Assembly (NCBI GenBank): GCA_028689615.1
Contig: JAQVCV010000057.1
Location: forward strand, 1-32,428
Length of the DNA stretch: 32,428 nucleotides
DNA from: Bacteroidales bacterium
GTDB lineage: Bacteria > Bacteroidota > Bacteroidia > Bacteroidales > TTA-H9
Direction: 5' to 3'
Position numbers and translations under genes: made by a program
Shown: positions 7,979 through 15,902 of the stretch, piece by piece
Layout: each line of letters begins with the position of its first letter
Position numbering within the stretch: position 1 is the first letter of the stretch
The notes under the pieces: generated by a model
Database searches by the model: none
What the model was told of the DNA's origin: nothing
What the model saw: only the letters and a program-made list of their open reading frames with translations

Positions 7979-8779
7979 TTACAAATTCAGCTTCATCTGG
8001 ATGGCCTGTATTTCGCGTTTAAGCGATTTGACGGTTTCGAGCAGCGTTTCAGTTTCGGGTCGGGCTTCGGGGAGTTCGGGGCTGATGTAGTTAACAAATT
8101 TCCAGACCTCCCGAATGTCGTTCACGTGGATGCTGTAGGCCTCATACAGGGGGTTGAGGGAGTGGAGCACCAACAGCCCGTCGGGTTCGATGCGGTTTTC
8201 GGCCACCTTAAACACCACCCCGTCGTTGATGGTGAGGATGATGTAGGCATGACGGTTGCGAATGGTGCTCCAGTCCAGCACAAATTCGCCGGTAACGTAG
8301 GCTTTGTCGGGGATCGGGAGCATCGAGTCGCCGCTGATCTGGAAGGTACGGTATTTTCGTTGCCGCGACAGAAACGGCAGGTGAAAGGCAGGCAACACGC
8401 TGATATACTCCGGATCGGCAAAGCCGGTGCGGTAGCCTGCCTTGGCTTTCTCGGTCACCAACTCGATGTTTTCCTGGTTGGCAGCATCCACGGTGGTGGT
8501 GAGCACCCTGAGCTGGCTTCCGCGGATAAACACGTCGTGCCCGCGCTCCAGTTGGGTTACCTGGCTCTCGGCAAGCTGCGACAGGTCGGTTTTGATCAGC
8601 GTGTCAATGGCCACCTGATAATAGGCCGAAAAGGCCACCAGGGCTTCGATACCGGGCTGTGCCACCCCGTTTTCGTACCCGCTCACGGTGGAGCGTTTCA
8701 TGTCGAGAGCCACAGCCACATCGTCCTGCGTGCGGTGACGGCGCTTGCGTAACATCTTGATATTGTTTGCAAAATACAT
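7979..8779 (-). CDS. XRE-family repressor with LexA/CI-like S24 self-cleavage domain
   Basis: A 266-residue transcription factor. An N-terminal Cro/CI helix-turn-helix (about residues 5-60, TQDDVAVALDMKRSTVSGYENG) is joined to a C-terminal S24 peptidase-like domain. All elements for RecA-stimulated self-cleavage are present: Ala114-Gly115 as the scissile bond, Ser152 in SGDSM, and Lys191 in VVFKVAEN. It ends in a Leu-rich coiled-coil-like tail (TLLETVKSLKREIQ). The ATG at 8779 is preferred over one 57 bases upstream, because the -7 box at 8834-8841 would leave the upstream ATG untranscribed. The gene is divergent from a Y-family polymerase with two palindromes between them, as expected for an autoregulated damage repressor. 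LexA-like self-cleavage is inferred. Confidence 0.88.
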   Translation of the reverse strand: MYFANNIKMLRKRRHRTQDDVAVALDMKRSTVSGYENGVAQPGIEALVAFSAYYQVAIDTLIKTDLSQLAESQVTQLERGHDVFIRGSQLRVLTTTVDAANQENIELVTEKAKAGYRTGFADPEYISVLPAFHLPFLSRQRKYRTFQISGDSMLPIPDKAYVTGEFVLDWSTIRNRHAYIILTINDGVVFKVAENRIEPDGLLVLHSLNPLYEAYSIHVNDIREVWKFVNYISPELPEARPETETLLETVKSLKREIQAIQMKLNL

Positions 8780-8833
8780 AACTATCGGGTTTTCTGTGAT
8801 AAAAAATTTTTCCACTTTTTTGCTTGCGGCATG

Positions 8834-8841
8834 CAAAGATA
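8834..8841 (-). promoter_or_regulatory. -7 element of the S24 repressor gene
   Basis: TATCTTTG on the minus strand, 54 bases before the ATG at 8779. It abuts operator palindrome O1 (8844-8858), so repressor bound at O1 would block polymerase. Confidence 0.65.
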
Positions 8842-8843
8842 AT

Positions 8844-8884
8844 GATTAAATTGTAATCCTGAATTTGATTAAATATTAATCAAA
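8844..8884. promoter_or_regulatory. Two GATTA-N5-TAATC operator palindromes between repressor and polymerase genes
   Basis: O1 is 8844-8858 (GATTA, AATTG, TAATC). O2 is 8867-8881 (GATTA, AATAT, TAATC), and O2 extends to a longer inverted repeat with arms TTTGATTAA (8864-8872) and TTAATCAAA (8876-8884). Their starts are 23 bases apart, about two helical turns, allowing side-by-side dimers. They sit between the divergent start codons at 8779 and 8935. Confidence 0.7.
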
Positions 8885-8934
8885 GATAGTGAATGATTAT
8901 AATAATGTCAAGTTTTTAAGAAAAATTTTTCATC

Positions 8935-10098
8935 ATGAACACGTTTGAGTCTGACACAGAGCGGCGAACGATAGCCCATCTCGATCTCGATTCTTTTTTT
9001 GTTTCGGTAGAGAGGTTGCAGAACAGCAGGTTGCGCGACCGTCCGGTGATCATCGGCGGGTTATCAGACCGGGGTGTGGTGTCGGCCTGCAGTTACGAAG
9101 CACGCAGTTTTGGGGTTCATTCGGCCATGCCGGCCCGCACAGCCCGGATGTTGTGTCCCGATGCCATCTTCATGCGTGGCGACATGGATCTTTACAGCCG
9201 CTATTCGCGCATGGTTACCGAGATTATCGCCGGGAAGGCGCCGGTATTTGAGAAGGCCTCTATTGATGAACACTACCTCGACATCACGGGGATGGATCGC
9301 TTCTTCGGCTCACAAAAATGGACGCACGAGTTGCGCGACACCATCATTCGCGAAACGGGGCTTCCCATCTCGTGCGGACTGTCGGTAAACAAAACGGTGG
9401 CCAAGATTGCAACCGGCGTAGCCAAGCCAAATGGTGAGCGGCAGGTGGAGAAATCGATCGTAAGGCCCTTTCTGGCACCGCTCTCCATCCGAAAAATCCC
9501 GATGCTGGGTCAGAAAAGCTACACGTTGCTCCGCTCGATGGGGGTGGCCACCATCGGGGTGCTGAGCGAGGTGCCTCCCGATATGATGCAGCGGCTGATG
9601 GGACAAAACGGGCTGATGCTCTGGAAGCGGGCCAACGGCATCGACCACACGCCGGTGATGTCGTACACCGAACAAAAATCGATGAGCCAGGAGACCACTT
9701 TCGACACCGACACCACCGACGTGGTGATGATGCGCCGCGTGATCAGCCGGATGGTTGAGAAACTGGGGTTTCAGTTGCGGCGCGACGGCAGGCTCACCGG
9801 TTGCGTCACGATGAAGATACGTTACGCCAACTTCGACACCCACACCCTTCAGAAACAGATAGCTTACACCGGTCTCGACCCTCAGTTGATTTCGGTGGCT
9901 CACGACCTTTTCGGCAGGCTCTATTCACGCCGTATTCTGGTGCGGCTCATCGGGGTGCGGTTCAGCAACCTGGTTGGGGGTGCTCACCAGCTTCACCTGT
10001 TCGACGACGCCCCCGAGATGATCAGCCTCTACCAGTCGCTCGACCACATCAGGCAGCGCTTTGGGCAGGGGGCGGTTCGCCGCGGTGTAACGGTATGA
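8935..10098 (+). CDS. dinB: Y-family translesion DNA polymerase (DinB/Pol IV-like)
   Basis: A 387-residue error-prone polymerase that copies past damaged bases. Palm motifs: HLDLDSFF at residues 15-22 with metal ligand Asp17 and likely steric-gate Phe22; SIDEHYLD with Asp111 and Glu112. The fingers segment (CSYEARSFGVHSAMP) and GLSVNKTVAKIATGVAKPNG are typical. The little-finger domain runs to the end. QLHLF at residues 352-356 fits the beta-clamp-binding consensus QL(S/D)LF. Length is within the family range. It is divergent from the S24 repressor with palindromes between, suggesting damage-inducible expression. It ends 12 bases before a perfect terminator stem. The dinB label is by class; a UmuC-like role is equally possible. 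Confidence 0.93.
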   Translation: MNTFESDTERRTIAHLDLDSFFVSVERLQNSRLRDRPVIIGGLSDRGVVSACSYEARSFGVHSAMPARTARMLCPDAIFMRGDMDLYSRYSRMVTEIIAGKAPVFEKASIDEHYLDITGMDRFFGSQKWTHELRDTIIRETGLPISCGLSVNKTVAKIATGVAKPNGERQVEKSIVRPFLAPLSIRKIPMLGQKSYTLLRSMGVATIGVLSEVPPDMMQRLMGQNGLMLWKRANGIDHTPVMSYTEQKSMSQETTFDTDTTDVVMMRRVISRMVEKLGFQLRRDGRLTGCVTMKIRYANFDTHTLQKQIAYTGLDPQLISVAHDLFGRLYSRRILVRLIGVRFSNLVGGAHQLHLFDDAPEMISLYQSLDHIRQRFGQGAVRRGVTV

Positions 10099-10110
10099 TT
10101 CCATGCACAA

Positions 10111-10147
10111 AGCAAAGGGGCTGCGCCACAGGCGCAGCCCCTTTGCT
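10111..10147. terminator. Bidirectional terminator hairpin between dinB and branching-enzyme genes
   Basis: A perfect 17-bp stem, 10111-10127 with 10131-10147, closes a 3-base ACA loop. It lies between two convergent genes and can serve both; T-tracts are formed by the AAAG/CTTT ends of the stem itself. Confidence 0.9.
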
Positions 10148-10175
10148 ATTGGTTGTATTGCCAAAGCGTAATGTA

Positions 10176-12209
10176 TCAATCGCCGGTAGCACGGGCAAAC
10201 ACGGCAACTGTCCGGTGGGTATTGTAAATTCTGAGGTGAGGAGTGCCGTCAAAAGCCATGAAGGATGGGTAAAGAAGAGAGGCATCCTGACGGTTCCAAC
10301 CGCCGAAACGGCTTTCGTCGCTTGAAAGCAACAGGCGGTAATCGCCTGCCTCGGGAACGGGAAATTCGTAATCGGGGATGGATGCCACGGTGTGCCAGTT
10401 GAAGACAAAAACAAGCCCGCCCCGCTCAAAAATAAGGGTTTTATTGGCTTCATCCACGTTGAGGATCATTGGATAATCGGCACTGAGCAACTGGTAGCGC
10501 TTCGACAAATCAACCATGGCTCGGTCGAACTCGAGCAGGAAGCGATATTTCAGTCCTGGTTTGTCAACCAACGACCACTGGCGACGAGCATACCAGTAGC
10601 TCCATCCGTTGCCCTCGCGAGGGAAGTCGAGCCACTCGGGATGACCAAACTCGTTGCCCATGAAGTTGAGCCAGGCATTGCCGCCCAGCGAGAGGGTAAC
10701 CAGCCTGATCATCTTGTGAAGGGCAATGCCGCGACTGACAATATCGCTCTGGTCGTGTTCGCCCATCTTCCAATACATCTCCTGATCCATCAGACGGAAA
10801 GCGATGGTTTTGTCGCCCACCATGGCCTGGTCGTGCGATTCGCAATACGCTACGGTTCCAGTATCCCACTTGCGGTTGGTGAGAGCGTGAAACATCCCGT
10901 CCATGCTCCAGTCTTCGTCTTTCACCTGTTGAAGCTGATGAATCCAGTAATCGGGAAGCCCCATCGCGAGGCGATAATCGAACCCGAGGCCGCCATCTTT
11001 CAGGGGGGCACCTATGCCAGGCATTCCGCTCACATCTTCGGCAATGGTGACGGCATCGGGGCGGATGCGGTGTACCAGCTTGTTGGCAAGCATCAAATAG
11101 GTTTGGGCGTCCCACTCCACGCCATCGGTAAAGAAAGTGTGCTGATTCCAGAAACTGGAATCAACAAATCCGTGGTGGTGGTAGAGCATAGAGGTAACAC
11201 CATCGAACCTGAAGCCATCGAAATGAAACTCCTGCATCCAGTAGCGGAGGTTGGAAAGGAGGAACCGGAGCACCTCTGTCCGGCCATAATCAAACACGCG
11301 ACTACCCCAATGGGGATGATCGCCACGGGCGCCGGCATGGGTATAAAGGCCGTCGGAACCGTCGAAATCGTTGAGTCCTTCGTTGAAATTTTTCACGGTG
11401 TGGGAGTGCACCACATCCATGATCACGGCAATGCCCAGGTTATGAGCTGTTTTCACCAGATTTTTCAGATCTTCAGGTGTGCCGAATTTCGACGACGGGG
11501 CAAAATAGTTCGACACGTGGTAGCCAAACGAACCGTAGTAGGGATGCTCGGCAATGGCCATCAACTGAATGGCATTGTATCCGTTGGCTTTGATGCGGGG
11601 CAATATTTCGCGGGTAAAAAACTCGTAGGTGCTCACCTCGGGGGTTTCACCCGACATGCCCACGTGGGTTTCGTAGATGTAGAGTTCGCCCAGTTGCCGA
11701 AGGTCGAACCGGTCGCGGCCACCCCAATCGAAAGGAGCCGGAGGAGCCCACACCTGGCCGGCAAAATCGCGGGTCTCGATGTTTTGCACCACGCGGCGGA
11801 TGTAAACCGGGATTCGCTCGTACCAACCATTTTCGCCATGCACCAGCACCTTCACCAGGCTTTCATGCTTCAGGTCGGGGTATTGGTCGCGCGGCAGCAC
11901 AATTTCCCAGACACCGTTATCGATTCGGTTCATCCGGTTGGCGTGGCGCTGCCATCGGTTGAAATCGCCAAAAAAATAGAGATCGCGGGCACGGGGAGCC
12001 CATTCGCGGTATATCCAGGTATCGGTCTTAGCATCGAAATGGATTCCAAAATACTCGTGAGCTGTGGCAAAGCGGGTAAGCGATCCATGTTCTTCCTCTA
12101 TGCTTTTCAGGCGGGTAACATAGCGCTGGTTGCGAGCCCACACCTCCTGTTCTACAGGTTCGAGCCAGGGGTCGTCTTTCACTAACTTCAGTTTCCGGTA
12201 GGTAGCCAT
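10176..12209 (-). CDS. glgB: 1,4-alpha-glucan branching enzyme, GH13_8 (eukaryote-type)
   Basis: A 677-residue enzyme that makes alpha-1,6 branches in glycogen. A CBM48-like N-terminal domain (about 50-150, YREWAPRARDLYFFGDFN) precedes the GH13 barrel. Catalytic residues: nucleophile Asp336 in GFRFDGV, acid/base Glu391 in IAEDVSGMPG, and Asp460 in ESHDQ. The blocks YETHVGMS, YYGSFGYHV and SMLYHHHG resemble the animal, fungal and plant branching enzymes (GH13_8) rather than E. coli GlgB (GH13_9). MATYRK at 12209 is chosen because the -7 box at 12234-12241 rules out the TTG codon upstream. No other glycogen gene is present. It is monocistronic, with its own promoter and a shared terminator. Confidence 0.94.
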   Translation of the reverse strand: MATYRKLKLVKDDPWLEPVEQEVWARNQRYVTRLKSIEEEHGSLTRFATAHEYFGIHFDAKTDTWIYREWAPRARDLYFFGDFNRWQRHANRMNRIDNGVWEIVLPRDQYPDLKHESLVKVLVHGENGWYERIPVYIRRVVQNIETRDFAGQVWAPPAPFDWGGRDRFDLRQLGELYIYETHVGMSGETPEVSTYEFFTREILPRIKANGYNAIQLMAIAEHPYYGSFGYHVSNYFAPSSKFGTPEDLKNLVKTAHNLGIAVIMDVVHSHTVKNFNEGLNDFDGSDGLYTHAGARGDHPHWGSRVFDYGRTEVLRFLLSNLRYWMQEFHFDGFRFDGVTSMLYHHHGFVDSSFWNQHTFFTDGVEWDAQTYLMLANKLVHRIRPDAVTIAEDVSGMPGIGAPLKDGGLGFDYRLAMGLPDYWIHQLQQVKDEDWSMDGMFHALTNRKWDTGTVAYCESHDQAMVGDKTIAFRLMDQEMYWKMGEHDQSDIVSRGIALHKMIRLVTLSLGGNAWLNFMGNEFGHPEWLDFPREGNGWSYWYARRQWSLVDKPGLKYRFLLEFDRAMVDLSKRYQLLSADYPMILNVDEANKTLIFERGGLVFVFNWHTVASIPDYEFPVPEAGDYRLLLSSDESRFGGWNRQDASLLYPSFMAFDGTPHLRIYNTHRTVAVFARATGD

Positions 12210-12233
12210 AATACTATTTTTCGGTTCAAGGTG

Positions 12234-12241
12234 CAAAGATA
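12234..12241 (-). promoter_or_regulatory. -7 element of the branching-enzyme gene
   Basis: TATCTTTG on the minus strand, 24 bases before the ATG at 12209. Confidence 0.65.
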
Positions 12242-12430
12242 GAGCAATCGAAACAACCCACCCTGTGTTTTGTCAGGTCGAAACAGGCTGATTCTAAAAA
12301 GATTTTTCCGAAATCGTTTGAATACGATACAGGATGGCATCCCTTTACGATACTGAACCCAATACAGGGCTCTTGAACTGCAATCGGGGTTGGCCAAAAC
12401 AACAATTAACACGGGTATGACGCCGGTGAT
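12242..12430. other. Intergenic stretch without recognised gene
   Basis: Apart from the branching-enzyme promoter region, I see no coding frame with family-like sequence, no hairpin terminator and no long repeat here. Confidence 0.5.
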
Positions 12431-12550
12431 TCAAAATGTTTTGTAAACCAGAGTAGTACCGCCTTTTCCGCGCTCTTTGCCAACCACCATGACCCGTACG
12501 GGTTTAAACAGTTCAATCGTCGAGGTCGAGTACAATTTAAATATTTTGGA
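12431..12550 (-). pseudogene. Possible 3' remnant of a decayed gene
   Basis: On the minus strand an open stretch of 39 codons runs from a TGA (12551-12553) to a TGA (12431-12433). Its end reads like protein, with charged and hydrophobic alternation (FKPVRVMVVGKERGKGGTT, then LVYKTF). There is no plausible start codon at its head, and it overlaps the tail of the MazF gene by 14 bases in another frame. It may be the surviving C-terminus of a gene interrupted when the toxin-antitoxin cassette arrived. Family not recognised; a chance open frame is quite possible. Confidence 0.25.
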
Positions 12551-12863
12551 TCACAAGTTCCGAAAGGGCTGGCGATAATTGCCCGATTTTTCTGATCAGA
12601 CGTTTATTGTCGATAGCTCTGAGTTGATCTATCATTACATCGCTCTCTTCTGATAAATTTGATTCTCCTTTGCCCAGATGAACTCTCAAAATCTTAGCAG
12701 AGGCATGAACCTTCGTTGTGATTGGACAGATAAGCGTTGACGGGTGTGGCAATTGGTTCAACAAATCCGTTTGGACAACCACAACAGGCCGGATTTTGCC
12801 CGGCTCTGTTCCAACTCTTGGATTTAAATCGGCCAGCCAGATTTCAAATCGTTTCGCCATCAT
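12537..12863 (-). CDS. MazF/PemK-family toxin (putative mRNA interferase)
   Basis: A 108-residue toxin of a type II system; the family cleaves mRNA at short sequences and halts growth. Family landmarks: FEIWLADLNPRVGTEPGKIRPVVVVQ near the N-terminus with the conserved Gly, Lys and Arg, then LICPITTKV, and the closing SDVMIDQLRAIDNKRLIRKIG block. It overlaps the upstream antitoxin gene by 20 bases (17 if the second of two adjacent ATGs is used), the usual coupled arrangement. It has no separate promoter and should be read from the antitoxin promoter. No truncation is visible. Confidence 0.92.
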   Translation of the reverse strand: MMAKRFEIWLADLNPRVGTEPGKIRPVVVVQTDLLNQLPHPSTLICPITTKVHASAKILRVHLGKGESNLSEESDVMIDQLRAIDNKRLIRKIGQLSPALSELVIQNI

Positions 12864-13083
12864 CGTGTAGTGTCTCGAATTCTTCCAGAACTGCCAGCGA
12901 CGCCCCTTGCACAGCTTGCGATTCGACCTTGAGCCTATCCTCTAGTAAAATTCTGTTTTGCAACTTATTATAAAAGGCTAAAGCCTCATTAATATAGCGA
13001 TTTCGTGGCATCCCGGTAGTTGAAAGAATTTGCTTAGTTTGCTCAAAAAGCTTGTCATCCAATTTCAATGAAAGGTTTTTCAT
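12844..13083 (-). CDS. Ribbon-helix-helix antitoxin
   Basis: A 79-residue DNA-binding antitoxin paired with the MazF-like toxin. The N-terminus MKNLSLKLDDKLFEQTKQI is a ribbon strand and first helix; GMPRNRYINEALAFYNKLQN is the second helix of an Arc/MetJ-type fold. The acidic C-terminus (EEFETLHDDGETI) is the expected toxin-neutralising tail. The start at 13083 is chosen because another in-frame ATG at 13098 lies inside the -7 box. Palindromic sites directly upstream suggest autoregulation by the antitoxin or the complex. Confidence 0.88.
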   Translation of the reverse strand: MKNLSLKLDDKLFEQTKQILSTTGMPRNRYINEALAFYNKLQNRILLEDRLKVESQAVQGASLAVLEEFETLHDDGETI

Positions 13084-13095
13084 AGCTTTTTTTCG

Positions 13096-13103
13096 CAAAG
13101 ATA
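13096..13103 (-). promoter_or_regulatory. -7 element of the toxin-antitoxin operon
   Basis: TATCTTTG on the minus strand, 12 bases before the antitoxin ATG at 13083, implying a very short leader. Confidence 0.65.
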
Positions 13104-13111
13104 ATACGCAT

Positions 13112-13135
13112 CAGTAAATACTGTAAGTATATACT
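13112..13135. promoter_or_regulatory. Paired palindromes upstream of the toxin-antitoxin promoter
   Basis: AGTAAATACT (13113-13122, near-palindrome; CAGTA and TACTG arms at 13112-13123) and the perfect palindrome AGTATATACT (13126-13135) are 13 bases apart centre to centre. They lie just upstream of the -7 box, over the -33 region, where a ribbon-helix-helix autorepressor would bind. Confidence 0.6.
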
Positions 13136-13146
13136 CCTGGCCATTA

Positions 13147-13171
13147 CAAAAAAGGGCAGGAAACCCTGCCC
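13147..13171 (-). terminator. Intrinsic terminator of hutI
   Basis: GGGCAGG (13154-13160) pairs with CCTGCCC (13165-13171). On the minus strand the stem is followed by a T-run (complement of the A-tract at 13148-13153). It lies 25 bases past the hutI stop codon. Confidence 0.85.
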
Positions 13172-13195
13172 ATAATCTTCATTCCCAAAAAAAGA

Positions 13196-14452
13196 TCAAT
13201 AGAGTTCCCCGTTCACAATTACCCGCTCCACTTTGTTGCTCCCATAAGCATAAGGCATAAACTCGATGTTGGGTACAGGGGTAGTAATGAACAGGTTGGC
13301 GCGTTTGCCCACGGCAATGGAGCCCAATTCATCGCTCACGCCCATGGCATAGGCTGTGTTGAGGGTGGTAGCATTGATTGCTTCCTCGGGGAGGAGCCGG
13401 TATTGAATGCAAGCCATCGAAAGAATAAGTTGCATGTTGCCCGAAGGCGACGATCCGGGGTTGAAATCGCTGGCAAAGGCTACAGGCAGGCCGGCTTCAA
13501 TCATTTTGCGGGCAGGGGCATGCACCATGTTGAGGAAGAAAGCGGCGCCGGGCAGTATGGTGGGCATGGTTTCGGAGTCTTTAAGGGCAGCAATCTCTGC
13601 TTCACCCGTGAATTCGAGGTGGTCAACAGAAAGGGCGTTGTATTTCACACCCACCTGAATTCCACCACTGTAATCGAGCTCATTGGCGTGGATTTTTGGT
13701 CGCAACCCATATTTAATGCCTGCCATCAGGATGCGTTCGGTATCGTCGGGGGTAAAAAAGCCCTTATCGCAAAACACGTCAATGTAATCGGCCAGTTCTT
13801 CGGCAGCCACCATGGGTATCATCTCGTTGATAATCAGATCAACATACTCATCCTGCCTCCCCTTGTATTCGGCGGGCACTGCATGGGCTCCCAGGAAAGT
13901 AGCCTTGATGGTAAGTGGCGAAATCTCCTTCAGGCGTTTGATCACCCTGAGCATTTTCAATTCGTCATCGGTGTTGAGGCCATAACCGCTTTTAATTTCC
14001 ACGGCACCGGTGCCAAGCATCAGCATCTCGTTGAGCCGGTCGAGGGCGCTCTCCACCAATTCGTCTTCGGAGGCTTCATGCAACCGTTTGGCGGAGTTGA
14101 GGATACCGCCGCCGCGGGCAAAAATCTCCTCGTAGGAGAGCCCTTTAATTTTGTCAACATATTCAATTTCACGGCTTCCGGCATAGACCAGGTGGGTATG
14201 CGAATCGCAAAACGAAGGGAAGACCAGCCGGTCGGTTGCATCAATCTCTATCAGGTCGTCTTCGGCGTCGAGTTGAGGTTGAATGGTGCTGATGGTGTCC
14301 ATGGTTCCAAAAGCAGCTATGCGTTCGCCATCGGTAAGCAGCCAGGCATTAGCTAGGTTGTGAAGGGTAGCCATGTCGGAGCCAGCCCTGAAGGGAACCG
14401 GCTCGGTTTCGGTGTTGACGAGCTGAAGGATGTTTTTAATGAGTATTTTCAT
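13196..14452 (-). CDS. hutI: Imidazolonepropionase
   Basis: A 418-residue cytoplasmic amidohydrolase that opens the imidazolone ring in histidine degradation, giving N-formimino-L-glutamate. Visible motifs: FCDSHTHLVYAGSRE (metal-binding His pair and substrate Arg/Glu), EIKSGYGLN, FLGAHAVP, IHANELDYSGG, SVDHLE, and FASDFNPGSSPSGNMQ. These are diagnostic of HutI within the amidohydrolases. Length is standard. No hutH, hutU or hutG lies nearby, so the pathway must be completed elsewhere. The gene has its own terminator; no TAnnTTTG box was found upstream. Confidence 0.97.
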   Translation of the reverse strand: MKILIKNILQLVNTETEPVPFRAGSDMATLHNLANAWLLTDGERIAAFGTMDTISTIQPQLDAEDDLIEIDATDRLVFPSFCDSHTHLVYAGSREIEYVDKIKGLSYEEIFARGGGILNSAKRLHEASEDELVESALDRLNEMLMLGTGAVEIKSGYGLNTDDELKMLRVIKRLKEISPLTIKATFLGAHAVPAEYKGRQDEYVDLIINEMIPMVAAEELADYIDVFCDKGFFTPDDTERILMAGIKYGLRPKIHANELDYSGGIQVGVKYNALSVDHLEFTGEAEIAALKDSETMPTILPGAAFFLNMVHAPARKMIEAGLPVAFASDFNPGSSPSGNMQLILSMACIQYRLLPEEAINATTLNTAYAMGVSDELGSIAVGKRANLFITTPVPNIEFMPYAYGSNKVERVIVNGELY

Positions 14453-14547
14453 GGTATAGAATTAGACGTTGGAAAATAACCGATTCATCTGTGTTTTACT
14501 AACAAACTGCATAATAAACAGACATTGGGCAGGGTAAGTAGTATAAT

Positions 14548-14600
14548 TTTTTACCGATTTACCCCCAAACTGGTAAGATATTTTACCGATTTCACCATTT
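14548..14600. repeat. TTTTACCGATTT direct repeat upstream of hutI
   Basis: Two copies of TTTTACCGATTT, each within a longer T-rich context and about 30 bases apart, lie in the gap between the helicase stop and hutI start. GGTAA and TTACC arms near them could pair. A regulator site for hutI is possible but unproven. Confidence 0.35.
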
Positions 14601-14659
14601 TTTCTCATTCAGCCTTTATGCGCAAGCAGAATCAAGGTTTGGGTGAAGGGTTTCAGCCA

Positions 14660-15850
14660 CTACCGTCGTCCTTTGGGGCGAGGCTTGCGGCGATCGTTCC
14701 GGGGTTGTTCGCGAATCACTGCCGGTGCGATATCAGGAGGAAGTTGGAGGCGGTGAACCTTCATTTCGATCAGTTCTTCGATCCGTTTGAAACGATTCCT
14801 GTCGCGGTGATTTACAAACGTGATGGCAACCCCGGTAGCTTCGGCACGGGCGGTGCGTCCCACGCGGTGCACGTAATCTTCGGCATCGCCGGGCACGTCG
14901 TAGTTGATTACCAGGCCGATGTCGTCAATATCGATTCCTCGTGAAAGGATATCGGTGGCTACCAATATTTTGATGTCGTGGTTGCGAAACTGACGCAGCA
15001 CCTCTTCGCGCTCGGTTTGCTCCAGGTCGGAGTGGATGGCTCCTGCCGAAAGGCGGGCATGTTTCAGATCGCGTACGAGTTCCTTCACTCCTAATTTGGT
15101 ACCACTGAATATCAACACACTCAGGTAATCTTTACCGGTAAGGAGCGAGCGTATCAGGGCGTTTTTCTGGTTATCTTCGGCCATGTAGCAGGCTTGGAGT
15201 ACCCCTTCGGCAGGTTTTGAAATGGCAATGTTGATTTGTTCGGGCTGGGTCAGCAGACGTTTGGCCAGTTCGCGTATTTTGGGAGGCATGGTTGCCGAGA
15301 ACATCAGTGTTTGTCGTTCCTTGGGAAGATAACTGCTGATTTTGATGATGTCGTCAACAAAACCCATGTCGAGCATCCGGTCGGCCTCATCGAGAATAAA
15401 GTGCCTGATGCTGTCGAACTTCACATAACCCATGTTGAGGTGGGCGATAAGACGGCCCGGAGTTGCAATGATGACGTTGGCCTGGGTTTCGAGGGCTTTT
15501 CGCTCGATATCGAACACCGAACCGTCGCTGCCACCATAAATGGCTATGGAACTCACAGAAGTGAAGTACGAGAATCCTTGCAATACCTGATCGATCTGGA
15601 GGGCAAGTTCGCGGGTAGGAACCACAATGAGTGTGTTGGTGGTTTCGGTTGGATGTTCGCAAAGTTTGTTGAGAATGGGGAGCAGGAAGGCTGCTGTTTT
15701 GCCTGTTCCGGTCTGGGCACAGGCAATCAGATCGGTGTTGTTGAGAATGATGGGAATAGCCTGTTCCTGAATAGGGGTGGCTGTTTCGAATCCCATGGTT
15801 TCGAGGCTTTCGCCAAGCGTAGGGTGGAAGTTAAAATCCGTGAATTGCAC
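14660..15850 (-). CDS. DEAD-box ATP-dependent RNA helicase (RhlE-like)
   Basis: A 396-residue RNA helicase for RNA remodelling, probably in ribosome assembly or cold adaptation. The full motif set is present: Q-motif FETATPIQEQAIP, Walker A AQTGTGKT (Lys51), PTRELALQ, ATPGRL, the DEAD box in LDEADRMLDMGF, SAT, ATDILSRGIDI and HRVGRTAR. The C-terminus is short and basic (RKPRPKGRR), as in many RhlE-like helicases. A TAnnTTTG box lies just upstream. No terminator is visible after it. Confidence 0.96.
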   Translation of the reverse strand: MQFTDFNFHPTLGESLETMGFETATPIQEQAIPIILNNTDLIACAQTGTGKTAAFLLPILNKLCEHPTETTNTLIVVPTRELALQIDQVLQGFSYFTSVSSIAIYGGSDGSVFDIERKALETQANVIIATPGRLIAHLNMGYVKFDSIRHFILDEADRMLDMGFVDDIIKISSYLPKERQTLMFSATMPPKIRELAKRLLTQPEQINIAISKPAEGVLQACYMAEDNQKNALIRSLLTGKDYLSVLIFSGTKLGVKELVRDLKHARLSAGAIHSDLEQTEREEVLRQFRNHDIKILVATDILSRGIDIDDIGLVINYDVPGDAEDYVHRVGRTARAEATGVAITFVNHRDRNRFKRIEELIEMKVHRLQLPPDIAPAVIREQPRNDRRKPRPKGRR

Positions 15851-15865
15851 AGGTTAATTTTTGCG

Positions 15866-15873
15866 CAAAGATA
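15866..15873 (-). promoter_or_regulatory. -7 element of the DEAD-box helicase gene
   Basis: TATCTTTG on the minus strand, 15 bases before the ATG at 15850. Confidence 0.65.
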
Positions 15874-15902
15874 CTGAAACCTTCTGGTCGATGAGCATAG
15901 GA

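Noticed and set aside
8779-8836. Upstream ATG for the S24 repressor
   Set aside because: It lies within the -7 promoter box (8834-8841), upstream of the transcription start.
10392-12185. Long + strand open frame opposite the branching-enzyme gene
   Set aside because: It is the antisense shadow of a well-conserved gene, with no family motifs, no promoter and no own terminator.
13083-13098. Upstream ATG for the antitoxin
   Set aside because: It overlaps the -7 box at 13096-13103; the later ATG fits the ribbon-helix-helix start.
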